Shown here one piece after another: positions 45,147-56,957 of a stretch of 64,000 nt of DNA. Each line of letters opens with the position of its first letter. Positions within the stretch are counted from its first letter, which is position 1. Made by a program: the position numbers and the translations under genes. The DNA comes from Eretmocerus hayati. Its lineage: Eukaryota > Arthropoda > Insecta > Hymenoptera > Aphelinidae. Below the pieces are notes generated by a model. The model searched no databases, had not been told where the DNA came from, and saw only the letters and a program-made list of their open reading frames with translations. The stretch is taken from assembly GCA_029851415.1 (NCBI GenBank), contig CM056743.1, positions 78,944,186-79,008,185 of the forward strand, given 5' to 3'.

Positions 45147-46658
45147 CAGTAGGTGTCGGAATAGGTGTACATACCGCAACTGGGGTATAGATGGCATTTT
45201 GTAATTTTGTTGGGGAATATCAAAATTTTTTGTGATAGCTTCCATTTTTTGTAACTTTTAATTGAAAATGCCTTTCAAATCATTACATTTGTAATGCTTT
45301 GGAGGGGGTGCCAACTTCGCACGCGTGTTGATTTACCCTTAATCATTACATAGCAAACAAGCGTCTGCTGTGTAATGATTAGAGTGAGGGCCATTGAGGT
45401 TAAGCTACGATCTTTATCGTTTTTCTGTAAAGGATAATGAAATTGTTACTGTTTTGCGGTAATGGTGGTGACGAGAGTGATTGCAAGTGCGCGAGTGTTG
45501 ATTCTATTCTGGGCGTGCAGGTATTGGTTTAGCTGCGGATTAGGCTGCGGAGCAAATGATGCAGATCATCAACATTGAATGCCATCATCGGGGTTCACGT
45601 GTTGCAGACGGCCTCCCCTAGAAAAGAGCTTCTGCGTCCTGCTGTGATCTTTACGACAGACTCTCTGTTGCGACACAATTCTCGAAATTCATTCAGCACA
45701 CGCGACTGATCACTCCCGTGGCGTTTTTGTGCGGGCATCCGCTCAGTCATACACAAGTCCTGTGCCGTTTTCAGAAGTGCAATACTCGCGAGTGCTAATA
45801 AGAATATCTCTCGCGTGCGCTAAGCTTATTACTCAATTTTAGCGTACGCTAAAGTTGCCTTTCGCGTGCGCTACAATGCACAGTTTAATTTTCGCGTACG
45901 CTTATTCCCTGGAAGTATACACTATGAATTGTAGCGCACGCGAGAGGCAACTTTAGCGTACGCTAAAATTGAGTAATAAGCTTAGCGCACGCGAGAGATA
46001 TTCTTATTAGCGCACGCGAGTATTGCGATTCTGAAAACGGCGCAGGACTTGTGTATGACTGAGCCGATGCCCATACAAAAACGCCACGTGAGTGATCAGT
46101 CGCGTGTGCAGAATGAATTTTGAGAATTGTGTCGCAACAGAGAGTCTGTCGTAAGGATCACAGCAGGACGCAGAATCTCTTTTCTAGGAGAGGCCGTCTG
46201 CAACACGTGGACCACGATGATGGCATTCAATGTTGATGATCTGCATCATTTGCTCCGCAGCCTAATCCGCAGCTAAACCGATGCCCGCACGCCCACAAAA
46301 GAATCAACACTCGCGCACTTGCAATCACTCTCGTCACCACCATTACCGCAAAACAGTAATAATTTTATTATCCTTTACAGAAAAACGATAAACATCATAG
46401 CTTAACCTCGATGGCCCTCACTCTAATCATTACACAGCAGACGCTTGTTTGTCATGTAATCATTAAGGGTGAATCAACACGCGTGCGAAGTTGGCACCCC
46501 CTTCAAAGCATTACAAATGTAATAATTTGAAAGGCATTTTCAATTAAAAGTTACAAAAAATGAAAGCTATTACAAAAAATTTTGATATTTCCCAACAAAA
46601 TTACAAAATGCCATCTATACCCCAGTTGCGGTATGTACACCTATTCCGACACATATTG
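45147..46658. mobile_element. 1.5-kb foldback element with TA duplication
   Basis: CAGTAGGTGTCGGAATAGGT (45147) is matched in reverse by the end ACCTATTCCGACACATATTG (46639-46658). TA flanks both sides (45145-45146, 46659-46660). CAGT ends and a TA duplication suggest a Tc1/mariner or pogo-type non-autonomous element. Arms of about 750 bp pair to a centre near 45915. The central part is packed with GCGTGCGCTA and AGCGTACGCT strings. No transposase is present. Confidence 0.85.
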
Positions 46659-47415
46659 TATAAAAGTTTTTTTCGAATGATATATATTTACACTGTAGGC
46701 AGAGTTTGCTAGGGTTGAAAGTATTTCTTTCGTTTAGAACATGCGTTGCGGCGTCATAGATTCCTTATATATGCATGATAGGGAATTGCTTGTGTTGGAT
46801 ATCGATTGATATTGCGCACTTGCGTAGGACGGATTTTTATCAAGCAATGGGGGAGAGTGAATAATAACAAAGTATTCTCGGACACACACACACACACCTA
46901 CACACACACACACACGCCTTTGTTGAGCGTGGTATCAATGCTGCTGCGTATTTCTTTCTTCAATTTGGAGAGTTGTATGGTTTTGGATTCACACGCTCGA
47001 CAACCAGAGTCGAAGCGTGAAATAACCCCCTCTCTCTCAATGTTGGGATGTAGTACGAAAAGTAGATATGTCGATGGAGGGAGAGGGGGTGGATGAATGA
47101 TAGAATGTGTGTTTCTAACCCGCATATCATTGTTTCCAGCAAGGAATGACGCAGTTCCCCAATAAGGAGAGGGAGGGGGAACCTACAAGAGATGGAGCTC
47201 ATTCTGTGAAGCTCATGTTGTTTGAGATTCAGTTGCATTTTCTATTGTAATACACATCATCTCTCTGTCTTACTAGAGTTTCTTGAGAAGGATGCTTGAA
47301 AGTAGCTCTAAACAATTGAATCTACTCCTCGACTGTGCAAGTGATTAAATTTACTTGATCGAACAAGAAATATGTAGCAAATATCAGCAGTATAGATAAT
47401 TCAGTTCTCGTTTGA
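46659..47415. other. Spacer with AC microsatellite
   Basis: An (AC)n run lies at about 46882-46914. The stretch precedes the ankyrin frame and could include its promoter or an upstream exon, but I cannot point to one. Confidence 0.5.
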
Positions 47416-48163
47416 CGATTGTTCACAGTGTTTATAGAAGATCTCATACAAGCAAGAAGATTTATCGAAAAGATGAATATCGCTCCTTTACGAATGTCAT
47501 GTATTAATGATGTTGAAGTGGATATAGCTATTGTGAGTTTGCTGTACCATAATGATGATAAATTATTCAGGAAGCAGATTGAGAGACTCTTCCCTTGCTA
47601 TATAAACCTAAACCAGATTCTTGACGCTATTCGGTATATTCCATCTGCTTGGAAGCGTGGAAGATGGCATAGATTGCTTAATGTGATCGGAATATTTGGA
47701 ATGGACGTGAATCTATTCGCCTCAAGATCTATATTACATCATGTCTGTTTAGAGAAAAATCTAGTGTTCGAGTGTAGATCGAATATTGTGAAAAGGCTCT
47801 TACAGAGCAATGCGCGATTCAATGTAGTTGACTCATTTGACAACACCCCACTCTTCTATGCTGTCAAGAGAATGAATTTGAAAGTTTGTGAGAAGAGAAG
47901 CCAACGTTAACATCACTACTAGCGATGGTCACTGGAGCTTGTTACATGAAGCCATATCTCAATGCCGAGTCGAAACTGATATTCTCGTCATCCAATATTT
48001 GATTAGAAAAAATGCGTTGATCAATGGCCATACCGCCACTAATGAGAACGCTCTACATCTATTACTTAAGAAGAATCGTTCGCTGCAGAGAGCAGGAAGA
48101 GTTGGAGGGAATCGTTCATTGAGAGCTGCGCACCGTGTACTACCTGACGATGAAGGACGTGTA
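47416..48163 (+). pseudogene. Ankyrin-repeat gene, 5' part, disrupted
   Basis: The frame opens after a stop at 47413-47415; the first ATG is at 47474. It encodes degenerate ankyrin repeats: ASRSILHHVCLEKN, then DSFDNTPLFYAVKRMNLKVC. A frameshift near 47885 moves the protein to the next frame (EANVNITTSDGHWSLLHEAI, then ALHLLLKKN). At 48163 the coding sequence is cut by the errantivirus-like element and resumes, in the same frame once the target duplication is removed, at 63468. Ankyrin repeats bind other proteins. Many parasitoid wasps carry expanded ankyrin families, some with a C-terminal PRANC domain shared with poxviruses and Wolbachia. This copy is non-functional. Confidence 0.8.
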
Positions 48164-48600
<437 letters not shown>

Positions 48601-48991
48601 CGCTTTCTGGTGCTAGGTGTGGAAGCGAAAAATCCTGTAAAGAAGTATATTTCTCGCAAATAAAATCGTCCGACGGGTTTTTTGTGACAAGTGTAACCAG
48701 TAGCTCACCAGCTCATCAACAGCAGAGCAGAACGACCAACAGCCAGGTTCATCAGCACAACGTCTACAACCGCGTGAGAGAATTTGCTCGGGAGAGGAGT
48801 AGAAAATCACGTTCTTCGCAGTCAAACCATCCGGAGGATGCAAATATCAACGATCATCATCGTGTCATCCATCATCCAAGCGTAAATACCATTTCACATC
48901 AATTAAATATCGCAATCAAGTCAGTCCACTGCTCACTCATAGCACTCGTCGCTCAAAGTTTTTTTTGTTACTGTGGTGAAGAAAATTCATA

Positions 48992-50518
48992 ATGGAATTT
49001 TTTCGTAAAAATAAAAGCAAAGAATCTCTTTTCCCCCAAGGGGTCAAACCAAAGAGAAGAACAAAGTCTCACTCGCCTTCTGCGAGAGAAGCAGGTTTAC
49101 CTCTAGGTGAACCAGTAGCCGAAGAAAGGAACCAGGGAGCTGGTAATCCAATGGTACACTTTGATGACGAGAGCCGTGATGAAGCATTCGGATATGACAC
49201 GAATGTAAGGTATGTGCACGATCCAAACAGTGATTGAGTAAGCGTTAGACCGGCTACGCCGGAAAATGCGGATCAACGCTATGACGGTGGCATGGAATGG
49301 CGAGAACAGCAAAAAATTTTGGAGGACTCTCCACTGAGGCCCGCGGGTGATCGAGTAACAGCGACAAAAAGTCGGACGAATCTGCCCAGTAGTTTTGAAT
49401 TGCGCGCCCAGGTACTCGGGAATGACAGTAGTACTTATGATTGTCGGGTCGAAAATTCTCAAACGCGAAACCCACGAGCTGTAAATGACCATATAGAAAG
49501 TAGAGATTTTCCCGGTGACGAATGTTTTATTATTCCAAATGAGAATCAACCGCACCGTATACAAGCACAGGGAGAATTTCAATACATCCAACAGCAGAAC
49601 CATACTGGCAATTCGCCGAGAATTATCGGACCGACAAATATTCATCAAATGTCACAAGCGCACGGGCACGCGGGTGAACACCCAAATCAGCAAAGAACAC
49701 CTCGGGACGTCTTGGAGACTCCAAATCCAAATATTATCAATAATCAATCACAGAACATACGTGCGAATCGTATGGCGAATGGAACTGTAACTGCGAGAAA
49801 TCAGTCAAGTACAACCGTTCAGGAAACCGAGTTCCAACAATTCATGCGAGAAAATCCGCAAGCGCACGCATTATACCAAACGTGGCGTAAGAGTCAGAAT
49901 AGCATACTCATCCAGCTGTTGCAACAAGATAGCGGGATATTGTCGGGCGAAAATCATCGCGAAGTACCAATAGCGCGAGCAGTGAGCGAGAGTCAGATAT
50001 CCGCGAACCGCGCACACCGAGAATATTGTCGCATAGATCCCATGCGCCTAGGGACTCGACTCAATCTCGCCGAGGAAAGGCCCCGAGAACATGTATCGCG
50101 CAAGGAGATATTCGGACCCGCTACTTATCCACAACCGCAACTGAATATACCGCATCCGAGACCGACTAATAGAATGGAACCCCATTGGATAATCGACGAT
50201 AGACTAACAGCGAACAGTCAAGTGTATCGAAATCAGGAACCTCCCACTTCAAATGACGTACCGCCACCACACACATCACATCATCCTCAGCAGTATCACT
50301 TCGAGCAAATGCAACAAACTAACAAAACATTTGATAGGCATTTGATTCGTATGACGCAGAACAACGCGAGTCGGGCCATCCATACTTTCAAGGCCATAGA
50401 GATTTCATGCCGTAATCGCATGGTAATATCAATTACTCGACCACAGGCTACAATCCTTATCGGCAAAATTTTGAACATGCACATCAGAATAATTAGCGTC
50501 AATTTACATCAAATGTGA
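48992..50518 (+). pseudogene. Errantivirus-like gag, N-terminal region
   Basis: ATG at 48992 opens a basic, then Gln/Asn/Pro-rich low-complexity protein (FFRKNKSKESLFPQG near its start). An in-frame TGA at 49235-49237 interrupts it, and the same frame continues to TGA at 50516. From about 50400 the more plausible protein lies in the next frame, so a frameshift occurred there. The low-complexity N-terminus is unusually long for an errantiviral Gag. Gag normally forms the particle and packages RNA. Confidence 0.7.
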
Positions 50519-51582
50519 GAGCCCCGATACAAAGTTCAAGTCATAATACCGATCAATCACATGACGTAATGAAAGCCATAAAGAGTATACAAGAATTTGA
50601 CGGGACCCCATATCGGCTAGCTCCATTTTGTGCAATGGCAAGAGCTATCACTCAAAAATGCAACCCAAGTGAAGAAAGCACGGTATTGTACGGGTTGATT
50701 GGGAAATTAAAAGGCAAAGCTAAGGAACTGTTTGAACCAACTATTTCAAGTTACGCTACAGTTGAACAATTTTTAATTGATCTCGAAAAACAATACACGA
50801 TTGTCGGATCAGCGGATGATGTGATGTTAGAACTCAAAACATGCGCTAGGAAACCGAACGAAACATTAGAAGAGTGTGGTACGCGAATTCAGTCGATCCA
50901 AAATAAATTCACCTTTATCGCCAATTCTACACCGGACTATACGAATAACGATAATGAGTCAAGACGTCGAGAGATAGAAAAAGCCGCACTCAGCAGATTC
51001 GTTGTGGGTATAGGATCCGTTCTCGAGCCACTCGTTCTTATGCGTAAGCCAGCCAACGTTCGTGAAGCGATAAAATTAGCGCAAGAAGAAGAATTGAGAC
51101 GACGCACGTATGTATCTGAGACTATGATAGCGCAGCCAGCGAATGTTGCAGGCCCTTGCATTAATCAATCAAACGTCCGCGTAGTCAATGCCCGCGTAAC
51201 TTGCACATACTGTGACAAAATTGGACATGATGTAGACCACTGTTTTAAGAAACGCGATGACGAAAGACTTTGTCAATATTGTGGATTACGCGGACATGAA
51301 CTGCAGAGATGCCCTAAATTCACCGAAGACATGAATCGTAAGAGCGTCTATATTAACCATCGACCATACCGAGGACGAGGTGGATATCGCGGCCGAGGTA
51401 GGGGTGGTAGATTTTACAGCGACAATCGTCAGATCGGAGACGCGAGCGACCACGACAACAGTAATTCGAATACCGCAAATTCATCGAGTACTAACAACCA
51501 GGTCCCCAATGAAACGGTTGGTGAACGACCTGCAGCTCAACTGCAAGGTCAAAGCAATGCTAGTGAATCTTTAAACTCGTAG
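50497..51582 (+). pseudogene. Errantivirus-like gag, capsid and nucleocapsid
   Basis: This frame has a Gag capsid-like helical region (FDGTPYRLAPF, then VEQFLIDLEKQY). Two CCHC zinc knuckles follow, CTYCDKIGHDVDHC and CQYCGLRGHELQRC, both C-x2-C-x4-H-x4-C. An Arg-Gly box follows (RGRGGYRGRGRGG). It ends with TAG at 51580-51582, directly after the frameshift signal at 51570. It is open from the TAG at 50494-50496. In the family this part assembles the capsid and binds RNA. Confidence 0.88.
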
Positions 51583-54500
51583 ATCGCCCGCCGCAGTCCT
51601 TAAGCGCCGGGCGCATCGATGACGCGATCTCATCTGCATCGTCAGCCTGTAGCTCTATAGATAAGGCGGAATCATCTCTTGATTCTTCGTTGGATGAAAG
51701 TTCAAACATTGATGATGATTCGAGCCCAAGAATAATAGATGAAGGTCAGTCAATCGTCAAAGAGTCGTCATTGCCCCAAGTAAGAGTTCGCAAAACGTCT
51801 GTTAAATTTTTAAAAACGGGAAGAATGCCTCCAGTATCAGATTTCCAAAGCCGTGAGTTTATAAATGGAAAAGCTAGACTATACATTGATTCAGGAGCAG
51901 ATGTGTGCATTATTAAAGAAAGCAAAGTCAAGGATCTTCAATCCATCGATGCGACGGATATTTTGAGCATAACTGGCGTAGCCAAAGGGGGACTTAGATC
52001 AAAAGGAACAATCGATATGAATGTTAATGGCATGCGTTGGCAGTTTCATGCAGTCCCCGACACCATCTTGCTAGAATGCGATGGGTTGATTGGGTGGGAT
52101 TTTCTATTAGAATTTGGAGGTAAACTCAACCCCAAAACCAGCTGCTTAGAATTCAACAATTTTTCGATTCCCTTTGTATATAAAGAGAAAGTTAGGCTAC
52201 CACCAAATATGTGTCGAATTGTTAAAATCAAGATCCTAAATAGCGCGAAAGAGGGCTGGGTCCCCCTCACACATCTGAAAAAAGGTACACTTTTCGGTAA
52301 TTTCATCACAAAGAATAATAATGGATATGTTTATGCTGAAGTACTGAATGACATGAACAAACCAATATATATTGATACGCCCGAAGTCAAACTGAGAAAG
52401 TTTGAGAGAGCTGTACCTTGGAGCAATGACGAACAAAATCGTGTCGATGAGGACGACACGGTATGTAATATTCGTAGGCTTTTTGAGAATAAAGCTGAGA
52501 CGGCTGAGTCACCTCCTGAGAAACCGAGCGATACGAATGAAAGTGAGCAGAGCGAGCGTGAGCGCAGAAAAGCGATAGCGAAGCGCGTCGAGATCCTTAT
52601 GAAACTCGTAGACGTGAGCGGTTTGGATAAAGAAGAAATAGACCATGTGCGCAGGATGCTGAGCATCAATCCGGGGAGATTTGGTCTTGAAGGCGAGCCT
52701 CTTCCAGCAACGCATTTGATCGAACATGGAATAAAATCAAAATCGGGAAAGCCGATAAAGTGTAAAAGGTATCGTTTACCTCCGGCTATGAGAACCACGA
52801 TGATCAAAGAAATTGAAAAATTGCGCGACTTGGAAGTCATTGGACCATCTAGATCTCCTTGGAGATCAAATTGTTTTATGGTCCCAAAGTCGCCAGACAA
52901 AGACGGCAACAAAAGGTGGCGGTTAGTCAATGATTTTCGGGCACTGAACGAAGATACCGTCGGAACATGTCAGCCCTTATCGTTCACTACAGATGTATTG
53001 GATCAGCTCGTATCTGCTCGGTATATAACGGTCATTGAACTCCTTAACGGCTACTACCAGGTAAAAATGCACCCTGATTCGGGGAAATTCACGAGTTTTT
53101 CCGCCCCTAACGGCCATCGGGAATTCCATCGAATGGCTCAAGGGATACAGGGCGCTGGAGATACCTTCAATGAGGCTATGTTCATGGCGTTCGTTGGCCT
53201 CACACCGGACCAAATTACGATTTATTGCAACGATATCTATATCTGGGCGGAAAATTTGGAAGTTCACGAAGAACAATTCAAACTGTCCATGCAAAGAATC
53301 ACGGAAGCCAACTTGACAATTTCTCCTGAAAAGTGTCAATTTTTACGACGCGAAGCGAAGGTCTTAGGACATATCGTTGGAAAAGGGCAAATCAAACCTG
53401 ACCCCAAAAGACTTGAAGAGGTTCGCGAGTATCCGGCTCCCAAAAACGTCCGTAAGGTGAGGCGATTCCTGGGATCAACGGGATATTATAAGCGTTTCAT
53501 AAGAAATTACGCGAAAATCGCGTACCCTCTCACAAGACTTACAAGAAAAGACGAACCTTTTGAGTGGGGTGTCGAAGAACAACGCGCTTTTGAAGAGCTA
53601 CGTGACGTTTTGTGCAGTGACTCCTTTTTGGCCGCGCCAGATTTTTCAGAGGAAGCGAAGTGGATCGTGACCACTGACGCGAGTGATCATAACGTGGGAG
53701 CTATCCTGAGTCTCGGTGAATTAAACAATGATAGACCGGTAGCTCATGCATCGAAAACCCTTGAGGGCTCTCAGCTGAATAGGCCCACGTTTGACAAGGA
53801 ACTATACGGGATCGTTTTTGCAAAAGAAAGCTTCCGTCCGTACTTGTATGGTCGTGAATTCACAGTAGTCGCCGATCACGAACCGCTACGTCATTTCCAT
53901 GAATCGGCAAATATAGATATGAGGTTTGGACGGTTGAAAGCACAGTTGCGAGGATATAATTTCAGGATAATTTTCCGGAGAGGTAAAGAAAACGATGCAG
54001 CTGATGCATTATCCCGAAATCCTATCATTAGAGAAGGCGAAGTAGACCCGGAACTCCCACGCAAAGAACTCTACGCGTTAGCTGACAAGCAAGAGGCCGA
54101 AGACCCAACCTGTTACGAAGATAACCCCCCGGGACGCGTTTTCAAAATGCGAGCGACGAGAGCAGCAGGAGCCGCAAAATCAAAAGTTCCTGAACACGAC
54201 GAATCTGACACAGACGATATGCCGAACAAAAAACGATCACCGGAGCAAATCATCGAACCAACATCAGACGTAGAAGCTAGTCAAAAAACGGGGAAACGGA
54301 AAAGACCTCGGAGAGTATATACAAGAACGCGAGAATCCCGGCGCATCAAGAATTTACACCCTTCGCTTAGCCTCTCAGAGATTCTGCCACAGCAGAAGCC
54401 GCTCGTAACGCTTCAACAGCCTCAGCCAGACACCGATCTGATGAGCGTACACACACGAAAGAACCTATCGCGTCGCGGAAATCTTGCCGGATCCCCCATT

Positions 54501-54650
54501 AGAGACGACAGAAATTCCAATTGTCAAATCAGCGGCAGTATCTGTGAATCAAAATTCGGAAATGCAAAATCAAAAAATTACAGAATACTCTCATACTCTC
54601 AGCGAGGTTCCCGAATCCATGAAAGCGATACCAAAAATCACGAGTATTGA
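51567..54650 (+). CDS. Errantivirus-like pol: protease, reverse transcriptase, RNase H
   Basis: The frame is entered by -1 frameshifting and is open for over 1000 codons. The protease has YIDSGADVCII (Asp-Ser-Gly, about 51888). The RT (about 52780-53340) has RLVNDFRALNE, then VIELLNGYYQ where the family has the motif A catalytic Asp (here Glu, about 53035). It also has IYCNDIYIW where YxDD is expected (here Asn-Asp, about 53225). RNase H follows with TTDASDHNVGAIL (about 53665), KELYGIVFAKESF and ADALSRN. A basic low-complexity tail ends the frame. The later pol domains continue in other frames. An RT with both positions changed should not polymerise. No other defect is visible in this frame. 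Confidence 0.9.
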   Translation: MFKLVDRPPQSLSAGRIDDAISSASSACSSIDKAESSLDSSLDESSNIDDDSSPRIIDEGQSIVKESSLPQVRVRKTSVKFLKTGRMPPVSDFQSREFINGKARLYIDSGADVCIIKESKVKDLQSIDATDILSITGVAKGGLRSKGTIDMNVNGMRWQFHAVPDTILLECDGLIGWDFLLEFGGKLNPKTSCLEFNNFSIPFVYKEKVRLPPNMCRIVKIKILNSAKEGWVPLTHLKKGTLFGNFITKNNNGYVYAEVLNDMNKPIYIDTPEVKLRKFERAVPWSNDEQNRVDEDDTVCNIRRLFENKAETAESPPEKPSDTNESEQSERERRKAIAKRVEILMKLVDVSGLDKEEIDHVRRMLSINPGRFGLEGEPLPATHLIEHGIKSKSGKPIKCKRYRLPPAMRTTMIKEIEKLRDLEVIGPSRSPWRSNCFMVPKSPDKDGNKRWRLVNDFRALNEDTVGTCQPLSFTTDVLDQLVSARYITVIELLNGYYQVKMHPDSGKFTSFSAPNGHREFHRMAQGIQGAGDTFNEAMFMAFVGLTPDQITIYCNDIYIWAENLEVHEEQFKLSMQRITEANLTISPEKCQFLRREAKVLGHIVGKGQIKPDPKRLEEVREYPAPKNVRKVRRFLGSTGYYKRFIRNYAKIAYPLTRLTRKDEPFEWGVEEQRAFEELRDVLCSDSFLAAPDFSEEAKWIVTTDASDHNVGAILSLGELNNDRPVAHASKTLEGSQLNRPTFDKELYGIVFAKESFRPYLYGREFTVVADHEPLRHFHESANIDMRFGRLKAQLRGYNFRIIFRRGKENDAADALSRNPIIREGEVDPELPRKELYALADKQEAEDPTCYEDNPPGRVFKMRATRAAGAAKSKVPEHDESDTDDMPNKKRSPEQIIEPTSDVEASQKTGKRKRPRRVYTRTRESRRIKNLHPSLSLSEILPQQKPLVTLQQPQPDTDLMSVHTRKNLSRRGNLAGSPIRDDRNSNCQISGSICESKFGNAKSKNYRILSYSQRGSRIHESDTKNHEY
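51570..51613 (+). promoter_or_regulatory. Gag-pol -1 ribosomal frameshift signal
   Basis: T-TTA-AAC sits in the gag frame at 51570-51576, a canonical slippery heptamer. After an 8-nt spacer a hairpin follows: CGCCCGCCGC (51585-51594) and GCGCCGGGCG (51604-51613), nine pairs with one C-C mismatch and a 9-nt loop. The gag stop lies within the spacer. A -1 slip leads exactly into the pol frame, open from 51567. Every element of known retroviral signals is in place. Confidence 0.85.
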
Positions 54651-55347
54651 AGTGATAAAGAGTCCAAAGTTCAAGTTTCAAAAACCAATAATTACAGTAA
54701 TTAGTGAAAAATCAAAATTTACTGGGGATCCCGCAGGAAATCCGCGCGTGAAGAGTCGAGGCTATTGGCTTAATTTTTCGATGATCAATAGTGACGGCAA
54801 TGGTGTGTCCGGTAGCGGCGGACCTATCAAACTTTCGTATGATGTACCAAGTAGTCAGCGCGAAAATGAGCAGAAGATCCAGCGTCAAGATGATGATATC
54901 GAACCACGGATCGAATTGCGTAGCGATAAGTCGACCATCAGCGTGCGAGACAATGACGCTATACGAGGCGGACCGACGATCGTGCATCAGATACCGGAGT
55001 TTGCAGCTGGCTCTAGTCAGCAAGCAAAATCATCGCGCGTCAGCGCGTTATCACAAGAGCAAGGAGCGAGCGATTATGATGAAAGGATAAATGAAAGCTT
55101 GAGCGTGAATAATGAGAATATGCATGTAGATCAATCCTCATATCTACAGGCAAACGTATATGAATTGGATGAAGAATGCAAACGATTCAAATACCTCACA
55201 CGGTGTGTAGAAAACCATGTCAGTCTTCTCAGTATCATTGGAATTCCAAATTCACCAAAAGGTAATTGTTTATCTTGGTCCCTGATGGAATGTTGTGATT
55301 TAATTTTGACAGCACGCGAATTACGCAGATTTGTTGGAAAATGGTGA
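54484..55347 (+). pseudogene. Pol linker and first half of an OTU-like cysteine protease
   Basis: This is the continuation of pol in another frame. A disordered, charged linker (to about 55140) leads into CVENHVSLLSIIGIP and then PKGNCLSWSLMECC (about 55255-55295). G-N-C-L is the active-site Cys motif of OTU deubiquitinases, usually D-G-N-C; here Lys replaces the Asp. A frameshift near 55331 moves the domain's second half to the next frame. OTU proteases cut ubiquitin from proteins. In a retroelement polyprotein the domain could process viral proteins or counter ubiquitination; that is inference. Confidence 0.7.
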
Positions 55348-56299
55348 TATAAATTTATGCATAGAGCCAGGAGAAGCTCGTAAAATTCTCTTGTCTGATG
55401 AAGAATATGAGAATAATGACTGCATATTCCTCTTTTCACGCTTATATAAAAGGAATGTCTGCATCCACTCGATTGATGAGAAAAATGTAATACAGTACTA
55501 CCACATTGCTTTCGATGAAAACGAGCCTTACATCCATCTATATTTTGAAATGGCAGCAAAACATTATACTCCTCTGCTGCCGACTCAGGCCACGCCATGC
55601 GAAAAATCACACGACTTAGACGAGAAAGACTGCACACGCGACGAAAACGGACCCACTGAAGACCAAGATAAAAACATTCCGAGTGCGAAAAATGACACTT
55701 CGGAGAGTTCTCAACCACAGCCAGCCGATCAACATTCCAAGCCAAAAGCGCATACGGCTGCTTTTGAGAAGTACCTCGTGACGCAAGTGCGACCACCGCG
55801 TGAGAATCCTCCATGGGCACTTGGAGATGATGAGGAAGCGTATCCATCTCAAAAATTGTATGCTGTAGATGAACATCCATTCCGCTATCGAGAGAATCTT
55901 GCATTTTTTGCCACACGTAATACAAACTTCAAAACAGAAACAATTCAATCATTAATTGAGAAAAACTACATTGACCCCAAAATATTGCAGGAGGGGGAAT
56001 TCTCAATCGGTGATATACACGAATTTTACGTGAGCAATTCCAGCATTTTTTGCATATTCATCAAAAACTAGGAAGGTGAAAAGCCTCTCCAGGCAAATAT
56101 TAAAAAGGCACTCAAAAATCTAAGGAAGCGGATTGTAGAAAAGTGCTTGAAGACTATAGGTGTAATTCAAGACAATCAAATTCTATTGCCAACAATGTGG
56201 CCAAAAATTGTCGAGTTATTTGAGAAGATTTTCGGAGGGATGTTGATCAGGGTGATACTCTTCAAGCAAAGGTGGAAAACTACCCCCATCAAGCGATAG
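55331..56299 (+). pseudogene. Second half of the OTU-like domain and pre-integrase linker
   Basis: It opens with LLENGDINLCIEPGEA, then NDCIFLFSRLYKRNVCIHSI, and closes the fold with YIHLYFEMAAKHYTPLLP (about 55530-55580). The His-Tyr after a hydrophobic strand is the OTU catalytic His position. A polar linker follows (about 55600-55790), then a conserved pre-integrase stretch. An in-frame TAG at 56069-56071 interrupts it, but the same frame stays coding-like to about 56299. Confidence 0.7.
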
Positions 56300-56306
56300 G
56301 TTCAAA

Positions 56307-56957
56307 GTGATAAGAGAATTTCATACATCGGTGAACGGAGGGCACCTTGGTATAAACAAGACAGCAGACGCACTTTTGAACGTATACTATTGGAGAAATA
56401 TTCGAGACGATGTACAAGCCGTCATAAATAGATGGAACGAATGCGCCAAAGACAAACTAGTGCGTGTGAAAACACGCATGCCGATTCCAGCGAGACCATT
56501 CGACAAAATCACGATCGATCTTTTCACCCCAACATGTACTCCAAAGCGAGGCTACGAGCACATTTTGTCGGTGCAATGCCAGTTGACACGGTGCGTAATA
56601 CTCATACCAACTCGCAAAGCTACTGCCCAGGAAGTGGCACGGGGATTAATAGACAGGGTGATAGCGTATTTAGGAACGCCAGGTGAAATCTTGAGTGATC
56701 GAGGTAAACATTTTGTTAATAAGCTGTTTGATGAGTTCGCACAAGCATTTGGGATACGGAAATATCACACATCACCGTATTCACCGATGAGCAACGGGAT
56801 GATTGAGTGGATGCATGCCACGCTCACGGAGTTCCTGAAAGCCTTCGCAAAAGACCGAGCTGATTGGGACAAGGTGCTGCCACTGGCCCAGCACGCCATC
56901 AATACAATGGAGAATGCGAGTACGGGTTACCCTCCACACACTGTGGTATTCGGATGA
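56307..56957 (+). pseudogene. Errantivirus-like integrase, zinc-binding and catalytic domains
   Basis: The N-terminus has the H-x-GH pattern (EFHTSVNGGHLGINKT), but the first Cys of the C-x2-C pair is Trp (NRWNECAK), so zinc binding is probably impaired. The core has ITIDLFTP, ILSDRGKHF and SNGMIEWMHATL, keeping Asp, Asp and Glu. The frame stops at TGA 56955-56957 just after VVFG, where related integrases continue, so a frameshift is likely. Integrase joins element DNA to the host chromosome. Confidence 0.85.

Noticed and set aside
49515..49790. Overlapping 91-aa frame within gag
   Set aside because: Shadow of the gag frame without any motif.
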